A stretch of DNA of 47,014 nucleotides from Cellvibrionaceae bacterium (lineage in GTDB: Bacteria; Pseudomonadota; Gammaproteobacteria; Pseudomonadales; Cellvibrionaceae). The stretch covers positions 1 through 47,014 of the forward strand of contig PANW01000006.1 of NCBI GenBank assembly GCA_002707785.1, written 5' to 3'. Position numbers and translations under genes: made by a program. Below are positions 7,527 through 16,945 of the stretch, in pieces. The first letter of the stretch is position 1. Every line of letters begins with the position of its first letter. The notes under the pieces were generated by a model. The model was not told the origin of the DNA. It searched no databases and saw only the letters and a list, made by a program, of their open reading frames with translations.

Positions 7527-9677
7527 TTAGAACGCGACCTTGAATCCCACCGTCGCTGTGCGAGGCTTGCCAGGACGGGCCCCACCCGGACTGCGGGCGA
7601 CGATATCCTGTGCATCGAACAGATTGTCCACTTTCAGATAGACACTGGTCGCTTCATTAACGGGATAGTGGGTGGCCAAGTCAAATACCAACAGGTCATC
7701 CGTTTTCAGGAAGGTGTCATCGACACCGCTACGCTCGCAACTGTTTTCCACGCACATTTCATCGACATAGCTGGCGTTCAGGTAGGTGCTCCAACCTGAG
7801 GGCAGCTCAACACCGATCTGTGCATTCAAGACGTTTTCTGGCACATAGGGCAATACATCGCCATCTTGATTGCTGGAATCGGCGGCATCGGTAATTTCGG
7901 CATCGGTGTAGGTGTAGCTCACCATCAGCGGAATGTTGAGATCGCTGTTTTTGTAAAGGCTGCTGCTCAGGGTAAACTCCAGCCCCTTGATCTCCGACTC
8001 CCCTTCACTTTCCGATCCGCTGGTGAGCGCGCCGCAGGGGAAAGCCACCGAACAGTTGGTGACCTTATTTTCGTAATCGCTGTAGAAGGCGATAGCTGAG
8101 ACGCTCAAGTTATCGGCCTGGAAGCGAGCGCCGGCTTCATAGTTGGTGCTCTTTTCCGGGTCAACGTTTTCCTGTGAACCCGGGGAGGCCGGGGCAAAAC
8201 CGGAGTGAACACCAGCCAAAAGCTGCCACTGGTTGTTCAGATCGTAGGTAGCACCGACACTCCACAACAACTCATCAACGCTATTTTCCGCGGTAACGGT
8301 GCTGGAGCTACGAACGACGTCACTGTAGCGGCGCTGCTCGGTTTCGATATCTTCGTAACGCAGGCCCAGGGTCAACTCCAGCGCCCCGGTAACACGCCAG
8401 ACATCCATCAGGTGCAGTGCCAGCGCTTCCGCTTCCTCCACACGGTTGTTACTGGAGCTGGGATCGCTAATGGCGTCAAAGAGCAGTTCACCGCTGGTCT
8501 GCTGGTAGACTTCGGTGGGCTGGAAACGGTCCACATCGTCTTCGTGGTAGCGGATTCCGCCCTGGAGCTGATGATCCGCAAGCGTCCAGTCAGCGACTAA
8601 CTGAACGCCTTTGCTCAGGTATTCCCGATTGTTGTGCTTGATGCTGACTGCCGCATCGACGTCGCCGTCGAGTATGCCCTGAGCGTTTTGATCGCCGTTG
8701 TTAGCCGCATCGATAAGACTGCCGAAGCTACTGCCATCGATCTTGTCCACCTTAAACCAGTCGCGCTTGAATTTGTTGTAGTAAGCGGTTGTGGTTAGAC
8801 TGAGCTGTTGGTTGAGTTGGACCAGGTAACGGAGATTGGCGCTGGAGTGACGGGTGTTCATTTGATCGAGCGAGGTCAAGCCGTAACGACGATTCTCGTC
8901 GGCCTCGAAGTCAGTGTCGGTGAGGCCAACGTAGGTCACATCGGACGTCTCTTCCGAATACTGAAATTTTACATCCAGCTGCTGGTAGATGGCCGCCTGA
9001 CTGTCGCTATTGATGCGGGCCTTGAGGACATAGTCTTCGGTGTCAAAACCAGTGTCGCTGCTGGACCGATCAATATCCTTGAAGCCATCGCTCTCCTGCT
9101 GGTGAGTTTCGGCCATCCAACCGTAATTTTCTCCGCTGTTGCCATAGTTGGCATTAACACGATTGCTGCCATACTCGCCCGCTTCGAGGTTGACCTGGCC
9201 ACTGGCTGCGTCAGGAATACGAGTGGAGATCAGGTTAACTACACCCGCAACAGTCGATGGGCCGTGGCGTAAAATATTGGCGCCCTTCAGCACTTCGACT
9301 CCGCTCATACGACCTGCGACCGGGAAGTAGTAAGCTGCCGGAGCCGAATAAGGGGCGGGCGCAATCAGTACACCGTCTTCCATCAGCGTGATCTTCTCAG
9401 AACGCTCAGCGCCGGCACCGCGTATACCGATATTGGGTCGCAAGCCAAAGCCGTCCTCTTCCTGAAGATAAACCCCAGGCACCTGACGCACCATGCGATT
9501 GATATCGGTGTATTCAAACTTCGCCAGCGCTTGCTCATCAACGACAAAGGCTGAACCCGGTAGCTGTTGGGCATCTGTTGGATCACCGATGATTGTGACT
9601 TCCTCCACGCGACCGCCGTCGGCAAAGGATTGGTTGGCCAGCACAATGGCCACTGCGAACAAGGATCGCTTGAACAT
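7527..9677 (-). CDS. TonB-dependent outer-membrane receptor, FecA-like
   Basis: A 716-aa ligand-gated beta-barrel importer. The signal peptide is MFKRSLFAVAIVLANQSFA, followed by a TonB-box-like VEEVTIIG. The plug domain contains PNIGIRGAGAERSEKITLME and APAPYSAPAAYYFP, a pattern typical of the FecA (ferric citrate) branch. The barrel ends in the C-terminal Phe expected for BAM recognition (VGFKVAF). ATG 9677 is chosen over TTG 9692 because GGGGAG lies 7 bp upstream of it. The Fur box over its promoter indicates induction under iron starvation. The siderophore cannot be named from sequence. Confidence 0.9.
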   Translation of the reverse strand: MFKRSLFAVAIVLANQSFADGGRVEEVTIIGDPTDAQQLPGSAFVVDEQALAKFEYTDINRMVRQVPGVYLQEEDGFGLRPNIGIRGAGAERSEKITLMEDGVLIAPAPYSAPAAYYFPVAGRMSGVEVLKGANILRHGPSTVAGVVNLISTRIPDAASGQVNLEAGEYGSNRVNANYGNSGENYGWMAETHQQESDGFKDIDRSSSDTGFDTEDYVLKARINSDSQAAIYQQLDVKFQYSEETSDVTYVGLTDTDFEADENRRYGLTSLDQMNTRHSSANLRYLVQLNQQLSLTTTAYYNKFKRDWFKVDKIDGSSFGSLIDAANNGDQNAQGILDGDVDAAVSIKHNNREYLSKGVQLVADWTLADHQLQGGIRYHEDDVDRFQPTEVYQQTSGELLFDAISDPSSSNNRVEEAEALALHLMDVWRVTGALELTLGLRYEDIETEQRRYSDVVRSSSTVTAENSVDELLWSVGATYDLNNQWQLLAGVHSGFAPASPGSQENVDPEKSTNYEAGARFQADNLSVSAIAFYSDYENKVTNCSVAFPCGALTSGSESEGESEIKGLEFTLSSSLYKNSDLNIPLMVSYTYTDAEITDAADSSNQDGDVLPYVPENVLNAQIGVELPSGWSTYLNASYVDEMCVENSCERSGVDDTFLKTDDLLVFDLATHYPVNEATSVYLKVDNLFDAQDIVARSPGGARPGKPRTATVGFKVAF

Positions 9678-9722
9678 GACATAACTCCCCAAAAGATGGT
9701 CATCTAAAACATTATGGGGTGC

Positions 9723-9751
9723 ACATTAATACAAATAAGAATGCTTATCAA
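9723..9751 (-). promoter_or_regulatory. Fur-box promoter of the TonB receptor gene
   Basis: Minus strand: -35 TTGATA (9746-9751), 17-bp spacer, -10 TAATGT (9723-9728). Overlapping the -35 and spacer is TGATAAGCATTCTTA (9736-9750), 12 of 14 matches to the 7-1-7 Fur consensus TGATAATnATTATCA. It lies about 45 bp upstream of the start codon. Confidence 0.75.
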
Positions 9752-9885
9752 GAGTCTTATCGGTTGCATCCGGAATTGATGATGCCATATTCCAAGGTGA
9801 GGCCTTCACCTGGCTCGATTCGCTGCCGCTGCATGCACGCGCTTAGGTTGTTGAACCAGTTACACCGTCCCAACTCCTCCATCAA

Positions 9886-9923
9886 GGGGTACTGGGGATT
9901 TCCCCTCCATATGTAACACTTTC
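9886..9923 (+). repeat. Tn3 left inverted repeat (38 bp)
   Basis: It begins GGGGTACTGGGGATTTCCCC and matches the inverted right end with few mismatches. Similarity between the two ends continues for some 20 bp further inward. Confidence 0.9.
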
Positions 9924-10014
9924 CCCTGAGAGGCCCGTGACTACTGGTCTGTAGCGATCCAAGAATTCAGAGATCTGGCATTTTGGAGTAGTATTCCCCC
10001 TTTTGGGGTTGTAA

Positions 10015-13000
10015 ATGGCCAAATCTAAGCGCCTTCTGATTTTATCTGAGCCCGAAATTAGCGGGTTATACGGGAGACCTCAGTTCACAGCTGAGCAGCG
10101 GCGATATTTCTTCGCATTAAATGACCAAGAAAATGCCGTAATTAGTCAGCTAAGATCAAGAAAATACCGATGCATTGCCATTGCTCTGTTGGGGTACTTA
10201 AAATCAAAGCCGGTTCTCCTAGAACCCAAGTTCAAAGAAATGCTGCTCGACCTACAGTTTATTACTGACACTCATTTCGACGGATTGAAACTCAGCAGAT
10301 TTACAATTAACCGCGTGCAGAAAGCGAGAATATACGAAAAGGTATTCACTCTGATGAACTATAGTCAGTGGAATATCGCACATCACAACTCCGATTTAGC
10401 AAATTATCTTACTGAGCAAGTTAGGGCATGGTCGCTGCCGAGACACCTCTTTGATGCTGCTATCGAATATTTGTCTAGCAAGAGGATTTCCATTCCGGCC
10501 TACAGCACACTTCAAAAAGTGATCACCCAAGTCATTACTCAAGAACAGAAGCGGCTGATCGGCCATGTAAATCAATTGATATCTCAGGATCTAAAAAACG
10601 CGCTATTTGATATTGTGAATGGTAATGATACGTTGTCTTTTAAACACCTTCGCCAATCAGCCCGTAACTTTACTGGAACCGAGTTGGAGAAAGAACTGGC
10701 CGTACATCGCCACATCCAGCACTGGATACCTGAAGTTAATACCATCTTGAGCACGCTATCTTTGTCTCAGAAAAATCAGCAACACCTTGCGGAGAGGGTC
10801 GATTACTATGGCGCCAAGATGAAGCGACAGTCTGTGGACAATCAGAGGCTTTATCTGCTGTGCTATTTGCAGTCACGTTGGCAACAGGCACTGGAGCGCA
10901 TAGCGGATGGTTTTGTTCACCATATTCGACAGGCCAAGCAAAAAGCCAAGGCCTATGCTCAGGAAGTGGTCTATCAAGATTGGCAAAATGCCGCCAAAAA
11001 TGTCAGTAAAGCGGCTGAAGTACTGCGCTTATTTATCGATGATAATATTGATCAAAAGCAGCCCTTTGAGACGGTAAAAAAGCAGGCTCTGAAGCTAATT
11101 GCGGCTAATGAGTTGGAATCCATCTGCTTGTTTCTGAATGAACAGAAGCGTTCGGTCGATGAGGCCATGTGGCAGTATTACGACGAGAAAGACAGTCTGC
11201 GAAAGGGTTTACTTCGTGAGCTCTTCCTATGCTTGCGCTTCGAAGGCAGCGAGGGAACCCAACGCCTAGCCACTGGACTGAAAAATGCACGAGACGAGCT
11301 CTCTGCAAATGGGACACTCTCAGCGGCAGCCATCGATACACGGCTACCTGGAAAAGGTGTACTCTGCTTCCTGCAGGATAACAATGGCAACATCACACCA
11401 GGCCGTTACGAATGGTACCTCTTTCAACAGACCCCCGAACGGTTGAATGGTCAGTTGACATTGCCTGATATTGTCAAATACAGGCCTCTTGATGCCGATT
11501 TGATCAGTAGTGAACGATGGCGAGAAAAAAAGGATAAATTACTGGAGCAAACCGGGTTGCCGAAGTTATCAACCGAACCGGAAAAGCTAATCAAACAAAT
11601 GGCCATGGATCTGGAGATCCGATTGTATGAAGTTAGTGAATATTTGGAACAAGACGATAACCGAAACATCATACTGCGAAATCCCAAGGGTAAGCGCCTA
11701 TGGCGATTACCTACGGCCAGTAAAAAGTACCTGGTGAACAACCCATTCTTCCAGCAGATACCAACGACTGGCGTCGCCGATGTGCTACGGATGGTGGACC
11801 GTGACACCCGCTTCATTGACTGCTTTGAGCATGTGCTCGGTGCACAATCCAAGAGCCGAGCCTACGAATATGATCTTCTGGCTATTTTGGTGGGAAATGC
11901 AACCAACCAAGGCGTCTACGGCATGGCTCAAATCTCCGACCGCACCTATGATCAGCTCAGCTCTATCCAGGCGAACTATCTGCGACTTGAAACCCTGAAC
12001 GCCGCCAACGACAACATTAACAATGCGACGGCTAAGCTTCCAATATTTAAGCATTACAATATCCAAGAGGATGTTATTCACGCCAGCGCCGATGGTCAAA
12101 AGTTCGAGGCTCGACGCGAGACTTTCAAAACGCGCTACTCATCGAAGTACTTCGGCACTCAGAAAGGCGTCTCGGCCATGAGCTTAATCGCCAACCATGC
12201 CGCCATTAATGCCCGGGTGATCGGCGCGAATGAACACGAATCCCACTACATCTTTGACTTGTTGATGAATAACAGTTCGGAAATCATCCCGGACGTACTC
12301 TCAACGGATACCCACGGGGTCAATCACGTCAACTTCGCCCTACTGGACCTATTCGGGTACAGCTTTGCGCCGCGTTACGCGCAGGTTGGTCGTGTCATAA
12401 ATGAAATGTTTGATGTAAAGGAAGATAAGGATCAGAGAATCCAGCTACGCCTGAAAAAGGCCATCAATACCAAACGTATCATGCAGTACTGGGATACTAT
12501 CCAACGGATCGCAGTGTCACTCAAAGAGCGCAAAACGACACAGGCCACGCTGGTACGAAAACTCTCTGGATACAAGAAACCCCCCCCCTGCTGGAGGCTC
12601 TAACGGAGTACAACCGCTTGGTGAAAGCGAATTACCTGCTGAACTACATCGATGATGCCGGTTTGCGCAATTACGTTCAGCGAGCCCTTAATCGGGGTGA
12701 AGCCTATCACCAGTTGCGTCGAGCAATCAGTAACGTCAATGGGGATCAGTTCCGGGGCAGCTCAGATGGAGAAATCCTGCTATGGAACGAGTGTGCCCGT
12801 CTAGTTACCAACGCCATCATCTACTTTAACTCCAGCATACTCAGCCAGCTGCTCACGAGCTTCGAATATCAAAATGACAATAAAAGAATACAGATCGTCA
12901 AGCAAGCCTCTCCAGTGGCTTGGTATAACATCAACCTAAAGGGTACCTATAACTTCGAAGTGAGTGAGAAATTACCGGACCTAGAGGAACTGATGCGCTC

Positions 13001-13055
13001 AATTGATGGGTATTTACCCGTAATTGCAAAACGTAACTCTGCGACAGGCCAGTAA
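10015..13055 (+). pseudogene. tnpA: Tn3-family transposase TnpA, one-base frameshift
   Basis: A Tn3-type DDE transposase of about 1013 aa once the frame is repaired, the usual family length. Residues 1-862 read normally (N-terminal SKRLLILSEPEISGLYGRPQ; core MVDRDTRFIDCFEHVLG, TDTHGVNHVNFALLDLFGYSFAPRY). The frame then breaks at a run of nine C (12570-12578). One more C gives KKHP/PPLLEALTEYNRL and joins it to the 12618-13055 frame. As written, the last 150 residues, containing part of the catalytic region, are lost. A sequencing indel is as likely as true inactivation. Confidence 0.9.
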
Positions 13056-13072
13056 TCACGGGGTTCTCAGGG

Positions 13073-13110
13073 CGAAGTGTTACATTTGGAGGGAAAATCC
13101 CCAGTACCCC
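13073..13110 (+). repeat. Tn3 right inverted repeat (38 bp)
   Basis: It ends CCCCAGTACCCC at 13110 and is the inverted counterpart of 9886-9923. The sequence is identical to 62-99. Confidence 0.9.
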
Positions 13111-13437
13111 TAATTACGGCGTCGCAGAAGTGCTTAGAGCTTTTTGTGCGTTTATTTATTATCGATTGAGTTTTATCGAGTTGATAAAAAACCTTCTTGA
13201 GTGCGCTTAGAAGACGCCAATAAAACGTCGAAAAGAAAGCGATACTGGCTATGGCCGGATTGCCTGCATTAATGGCCCTATTCCCATGATGTTGATAACG
13301 CGTTTCAGATTGTAGGCGAGCACATGCAAACTCATTTCCGTGCTCACTCGATCTATTGTTTTGGTCAAGAAGGACTAGCGGGGGCATTTGAACAGAAACT
13401 TACGATGAGGTGGCTCCCTGCCACACACAACGCTACC
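13111..13437. other. Gap containing a transposase remnant
   Basis: A 327-bp stretch between the Tn3 right end and the formyltransferase gene. Its middle is the C-terminal end of an IS1182-type transposase (separate entry). The 138 bp next to the Tn3 end probably include the old IS end, but no partner repeat is present to prove it. Confidence 0.5.
13249..13372 (-). pseudogene. C-terminal remnant of IS1182-like transposase
   Basis: Reading leftward, the frame encodes STEMSLHVLAYNLKRVINIM and ends 10 codons later at TAG (13249-13251). This TEMSLxVLAYNLKRxIxIxG block is characteristic of the C-terminus of IS1182/IS5-like DDE transposases. A stop (TAG) lies just upstream, and everything N-terminal is missing. 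Only about 40 codons remain. Confidence 0.7.
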
Positions 13438-14262
13438 CTATGCTATTATGATGGACAAGGACTCTCTGGGAATAATGATGATCCCATCGGCTACGGCGAT
13501 CACGAGTTGTTTGTTGTCGACCAAGGCTATCGTCCCAGGCTCAGGTGGATGCTCGTAGACACTCCCTTCGGCCGCGGTAATCAACATACGCTTACCCATG
13601 ATCTCTGCGTAGACACCAAGCCGGCCAAACCGTTGAGTCTTTCTTAATGTTTCCGCGATTGGTCGATTCCAGTCTAGGGTTTGCGCCTGTTGTGTCACCT
13701 TTGGCCAGTAGGATCCTTCACCTTGTGGGACGCTGGCGCCATAGTACTCATCTAGCTTCGCCAAAAAACGGTCCAATAGGCGAGGTGCCTCCAAATAAAG
13801 CTTAGCCGCCAAGGTATTAAAGGTTTCATGCTGGCCCAAGCCTATCGATTGTTGCAACAAAATATCCCCTTCGTCCATCTTATCGGTCATCTTGTGCAAC
13901 GTGATGCCGCTGTATTCGGCATATTTTGTAAGCAGCCAGATGAGCGGTGTCGGCCCGCGGCCATGGGGGAGCAGGGTCGGGTGCAAATTGATACCGTAGG
14001 TCAAACGCTTGGGTATGGGAATTCGCCACGGATATTCCGCAGAGAAAAACAATTCAACCCCCTTCGCAACAAGGTCTTCCATGTGATCAGCAATAGGTCG
14101 ATTAACATGGAGAGGAATAGCTTTTTTTGTCGCAAAGCTAGTAATTTGATCTGTATCTATACCGTCTTCGCCCGTGTAGATACAGACAATGTTATGGCCA
14201 TGGGCCTCAAGCACAGGCAAGCACGATGAAAACAGGTTATAGCCAAAATAAACGACATTCAT
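13438..14262 (-). CDS. Formyltransferase family protein (Fmt-like)
   Basis: A 274-aa protein of the N10-formyltetrahydrofolate-dependent formyltransferase family. The Rossmann-like N-terminal domain holds the catalytic signature GINLHPTLLPHGRGPTP (Asn and His) and DKMDEGDILLQ (Asp), the Asn-His-Asp triad of Fmt and ArnA. The C-terminal 80 residues resemble the beta-barrel substrate domain. It is about 40 residues shorter than methionyl-tRNA formyltransferase, so a sugar-nucleotide or other amine substrate is likelier than initiator tRNA. ATG 14262 follows AAGGA. It stands alone. Confidence 0.8.
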   Translation of the reverse strand: MNVVYFGYNLFSSCLPVLEAHGHNIVCIYTGEDGIDTDQITSFATKKAIPLHVNRPIADHMEDLVAKGVELFFSAEYPWRIPIPKRLTYGINLHPTLLPHGRGPTPLIWLLTKYAEYSGITLHKMTDKMDEGDILLQQSIGLGQHETFNTLAAKLYLEAPRLLDRFLAKLDEYYGASVPQGEGSYWPKVTQQAQTLDWNRPIAETLRKTQRFGRLGVYAEIMGKRMLITAAEGSVYEHPPEPGTIALVDNKQLVIAVADGIIIIPRESLSIIIA

Positions 14263-14392
14263 AGTTTTCCTTGATTGGAATTTACTGCTGTATTTTCTAT
14301 TTCAGAATCCGTTGATAACAAAGGTTCGGTCGAAAAATACGCTGATTAAGGCGATACTCGTAGTGTGCTCAGTCCAGCGATCTTCCCTCGTT

Positions 14393-14791
14393 CTATATTC
14401 TGCCCACTTCCCGAGAAATAAACCGCTGAATGACATACATTGATGAGACGATTCCGGTAACTACTCCGTCTTGCGTCACAATCAAATGGTGTACTCCATT
14501 TTCCACCATCAGTTGTGCAGCGTCCATCATTGACAGGCTTGCGTTCACTTCAATGACCGGTTGTGTACATACCTCCCACGCCTGCAATTTGCTCAGATTC
14601 TTCCGACGGCTATGCCAATACACCAAGTCCGCGCTACTGATTACCCCAAAACATTGACCCGCATTATCGATCACCGGTAAGCAGTGTATCTCGTGGTCAG
14701 CCATCAAATGTTCCAGTCGATCCAGGGTGAATGACAATGACACACTGGTGACCGCCCGGCTCATGAAGTCCTTCACTGCTTCTCTCATCAT
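14393..14791 (-). CDS. CBS-domain pair protein
   Basis: A 132-aa protein made of two CBS motifs: VKDFMSRAVTSVSLSFTLDRLEHLMADHEIHCLPVID..GVISSADL and a second repeat ending HHLIVTQDGVVTGIVSSMYV. Such stand-alone pairs bind adenosine nucleotides and often sense energy state. ATG 14791 (with ATG 14788 next to it) follows AGGAG and is preferred over TTG 14806. No partner enzyme is adjacent, so its target is unknown. Confidence 0.88.
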   Translation of the reverse strand: MMREAVKDFMSRAVTSVSLSFTLDRLEHLMADHEIHCLPVIDNAGQCFGVISSADLVYWHSRRKNLSKLQAWEVCTQPVIEVNASLSMMDAAQLMVENGVHHLIVTQDGVVTGIVSSMYVIQRFISREVGRI

Positions 14792-15252
14792 CTTACTCCT
14801 ATACAATGGTTCTGTCTTGACAATGTTTCTCTGTCAGTCGGTGAAACATTGTGACTCCCATGGCAATCGTTGATCGAGGATCATCACAACGCTTACCGGC
14901 GATAGCGAGAAGCCTGCACTCAGTCCTCTCGCTATCGTCGATGGCGTGAATTCCATGTATCGATAACCAGACGCCGGATCATTTTCACTGGGGCGCTATC
15001 AGCGCCCTACTTCGTTAATGCAACCTTCTGAAACATACCGGCCTCGTAGTGCCCAGGAATATTGCAGGCAAATACCACAAGATCATCACCTTCAGAAAGT
15101 GGTCTTGACGGTGAACCCTATGATCTCAGGGAAATGTCCACGGCCAGCAAGGGGGATGTAGAAACTGTTGCGAGTATGCTTCGATCCTACAATCCAAACC
15201 TGTCGACTGGGATGTCGATGTAAATCACTTTTAGTCTTTAGAAGGTGTGTTA
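14792..15252. other. Boundary region with hairpins and a gene fragment
   Basis: A 461-bp stretch between the CBS gene and the first ORF of the AT-richer compartment. It contains a perfect 11-bp hairpin (CGATAGCGAGA at 14900-14910, inverse at 14928-14938), a GGGCGCT/AGCGCCC hairpin near 14993-15007, and a cupredoxin remnant. It looks like a junction between the two compartments. Confidence 0.45.
15007..15115 (-). pseudogene. C-terminal fragment of a cupredoxin-like copper protein
   Basis: The minus-strand frame reads EGDDLVVFACNIPGHYEAGM and ends VALTK-stop. The Cys-x4-His-x4-Met spacing and GHYEAGM are the type-1 copper ligand loop of plastocyanin-like proteins. An in-frame TAG at about 15116-15118 cuts off everything upstream, so about 36 codons survive. 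It is clearly a fragment. Confidence 0.75.
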
Positions 15253-15746
15253 ATGAACATAAATTCTGTAGTGATGGAATTTGCGAAACAACATGGATTG
15301 GATTTCATTTCAACTGGGGATGGGTACGATTTCATCTATCTAAATTTGGGTACAGATAACACACCCAACTTCACGATAAGGAATCCAGAGTGGGATGATT
15401 CCCCACAAAGCTTGGATGAGCCCGCTTCTGTTTTCTTTAGCGTTGATCACGAATGGAGATTCAAGATGAATATCCATTTCCTTCGGCTAGAGAGGCCGTA
15501 GCAGCTCTGGCCAACAAAAACTTCCGAGCAGCCGCTGTATGGAATGGCCAGCATTTATTGAATGTTGATAAACATGATACTGATCAATACATCGAAACCT
15601 ATCACCGGTATTGCGAATCCACGACAACTCAGCTTGAGGCGCTAGCTCTCACCAATAGCCAAGCGGCAGAGTTCATAATTTCTGGATACAGCACATCTCT
15701 TGTCACATCTGGGCAGCAATCAGCCCCATCGCCTAACTTGAGTTAA
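15253..15746 (+). pseudogene. Hypothetical protein, probably one gene with a one-base frameshift
   Basis: Two overlapping frames (15253-15501 and 15453-15746) join naturally if one T is added in GATTC near 15460. The joint then reads VDHEWRFQDEYPFPSAREAVA and gives one protein of about 164 aa. As written there are two short ORFs with a 49-bp overlap. ATG 15253 follows GAAGG. The N-terminal part begins MNINSVVMEF; the C-terminal part is helical. I do not recognise the family. It is convergent with the Tus-like gene, ending 15 bp from it. Confidence 0.5.
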
Positions 15747-15760
15747 AGGCCGCTGACAGG

Positions 15761-16927
15761 CTATCGGCAACTTTCCAAGAACCTTTCTAGGCTCTCTTCA
15801 GTGGGAGCTGATTCAATCAATCCGTTCCGTACGTCGGCAGGAGGCTGCGAGTTCATGTGATCAACCGCATACTTCCAAGCCCCCTTTATCCCGTACCGTA
15901 GAATACTTCGAGTAGTTTTGCTCCCTGTGGTGCTCTTAAAAGCAAAGACAGGTTTACCGTGCCGATTCAGCGCGAACCAAATTCCCGGTACTCCAGTCTT
16001 GGCGTGAGGGTTTTGGGCTTTTCGATTACTTGATTGTTTCTTAAGAGGAGGGTTTTCGTAGTGATACCACCCACGTAGAAAACGAGAAACTAAGCGGGAG
16101 CTGATTACCTTCGGACGGCCTCGACCTTTAGCAACACCATTACCAGTCACCTCCTTCGGCGGTAGACATTCAAGAGCAAGATTCCGATCCAAAACAAACG
16201 CGGGATTTTTACCGTAAGTAAGTTCGCGTTGACGACTCCCCTCAGAATCCATGTAACTGTAAGCGATTCTAAGTGATTGGACGCTGGCGCTCCGAAGCAC
16301 CTGCGCAACAGAGAGATTCCCTGAGTAGGCTCTTCCTTCTAAGCGCGTTATCTCTTCCTCAATGGCATCATGAGTCGGTTCACCTAAGATATCCTGCAGT
16401 GTACGTAGTTCAACAATGGCATCATTCAGCGTTCTGCGCCTAGAGGGTTGTGAGGAGTTGTAGTGCCAGGTTATTTTGGAGACCGGCGCGAGTATCGTGG
16501 GGATCAACCGATCTGCATTCTCCAGGTTCAGCCGGCTAAAGCCACACCGCCTCAAAACAAGCCTCATCACGTCTGTCCCTTCTTTTCCAGTAGGGTAAGA
16601 ACTTCTCAGCCGCTCATGAAATTCACGAAATTCGGCCTTAATCATGTTCAGGCGATCGACCTGATCAATTACATCCTGTGTAACACAGGCAACTGCATAG
16701 CTGTCATCAGGCTTCTTGAGCGATTGATCTTGCTCAGGATAATCAAGCTGTGAGATGGCTCTGGAAATTGCGTTACGAGCGATAATGCCTGTTAACGGCG
16801 AGTTGCAGCCCTCTTGATAAAAAGCAAAACCACTCGATCGAAGCAGGCTGTCAGTGACTTTGCGAAGCTGCTTCTCGAGCCACCCGCATAACAAAGAGCA
16901 CTCTTCGATCCATTGCTGATATTCCAT
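15761..16927 (-). CDS. Possible Tus/Ter-like DNA-binding protein with AP2-like C-terminus
   Basis: A 388-aa basic protein. ATG 16927 is preferred over TTG 16957, which lies inside the inverted repeat; GGAG precedes it. Residues around 45-135 follow the order seen in replication-terminus proteins (Tus/Ter family): SPLTGII, a Gln-rich helix, then VACVTQDVIDQVDRLNMIKA, comparable to Tus GVLCYQ...INKLKTTF. Near the C-terminus KTGVPGIWFALNRHGKPVFA and a following AWKYAVDHM helix resemble the AP2-type DNA-binding domain of phage proteins. Both resemblances are distant and from memory. Its gene starts beside hairpin-rich DNA, which suits a replication or DNA-organising role. Confidence 0.4.
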   Translation of the reverse strand: MEYQQWIEECSLLCGWLEKQLRKVTDSLLRSSGFAFYQEGCNSPLTGIIARNAISRAISQLDYPEQDQSLKKPDDSYAVACVTQDVIDQVDRLNMIKAEFREFHERLRSSYPTGKEGTDVMRLVLRRCGFSRLNLENADRLIPTILAPVSKITWHYNSSQPSRRRTLNDAIVELRTLQDILGEPTHDAIEEEITRLEGRAYSGNLSVAQVLRSASVQSLRIAYSYMDSEGSRQRELTYGKNPAFVLDRNLALECLPPKEVTGNGVAKGRGRPKVISSRLVSRFLRGWYHYENPPLKKQSSNRKAQNPHAKTGVPGIWFALNRHGKPVFAFKSTTGSKTTRSILRYGIKGAWKYAVDHMNSQPPADVRNGLIESAPTEESLERFLESCR

Positions 16928-16945
16928 CCATTTCTCCCAACAGGT

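Larger units (their letters stand above)
9886..13110 (+). mobile_element. Tn3-family transposon, tnpA only
   Basis: A 3225-bp element bounded by inverted repeats that start GGGGTACTGGGGATTT. It carries a single transposase gene and no resolvase or cargo, so cointegrates could not be resolved by its own enzyme. The 5-bp flanks differ (ATCAA left, TAATT right), so the insertion has no intact target duplication. A second right end, identical over 99 bp, lies at 1-99. Confidence 0.9.

Noticed and set aside
9719..9916. Plus-strand 65-codon ORF ending in the Tn3 left repeat
   Set aside because: It spans the Fur box and runs into the transposon end; composition and lack of a ribosome-binding site argue against a gene.
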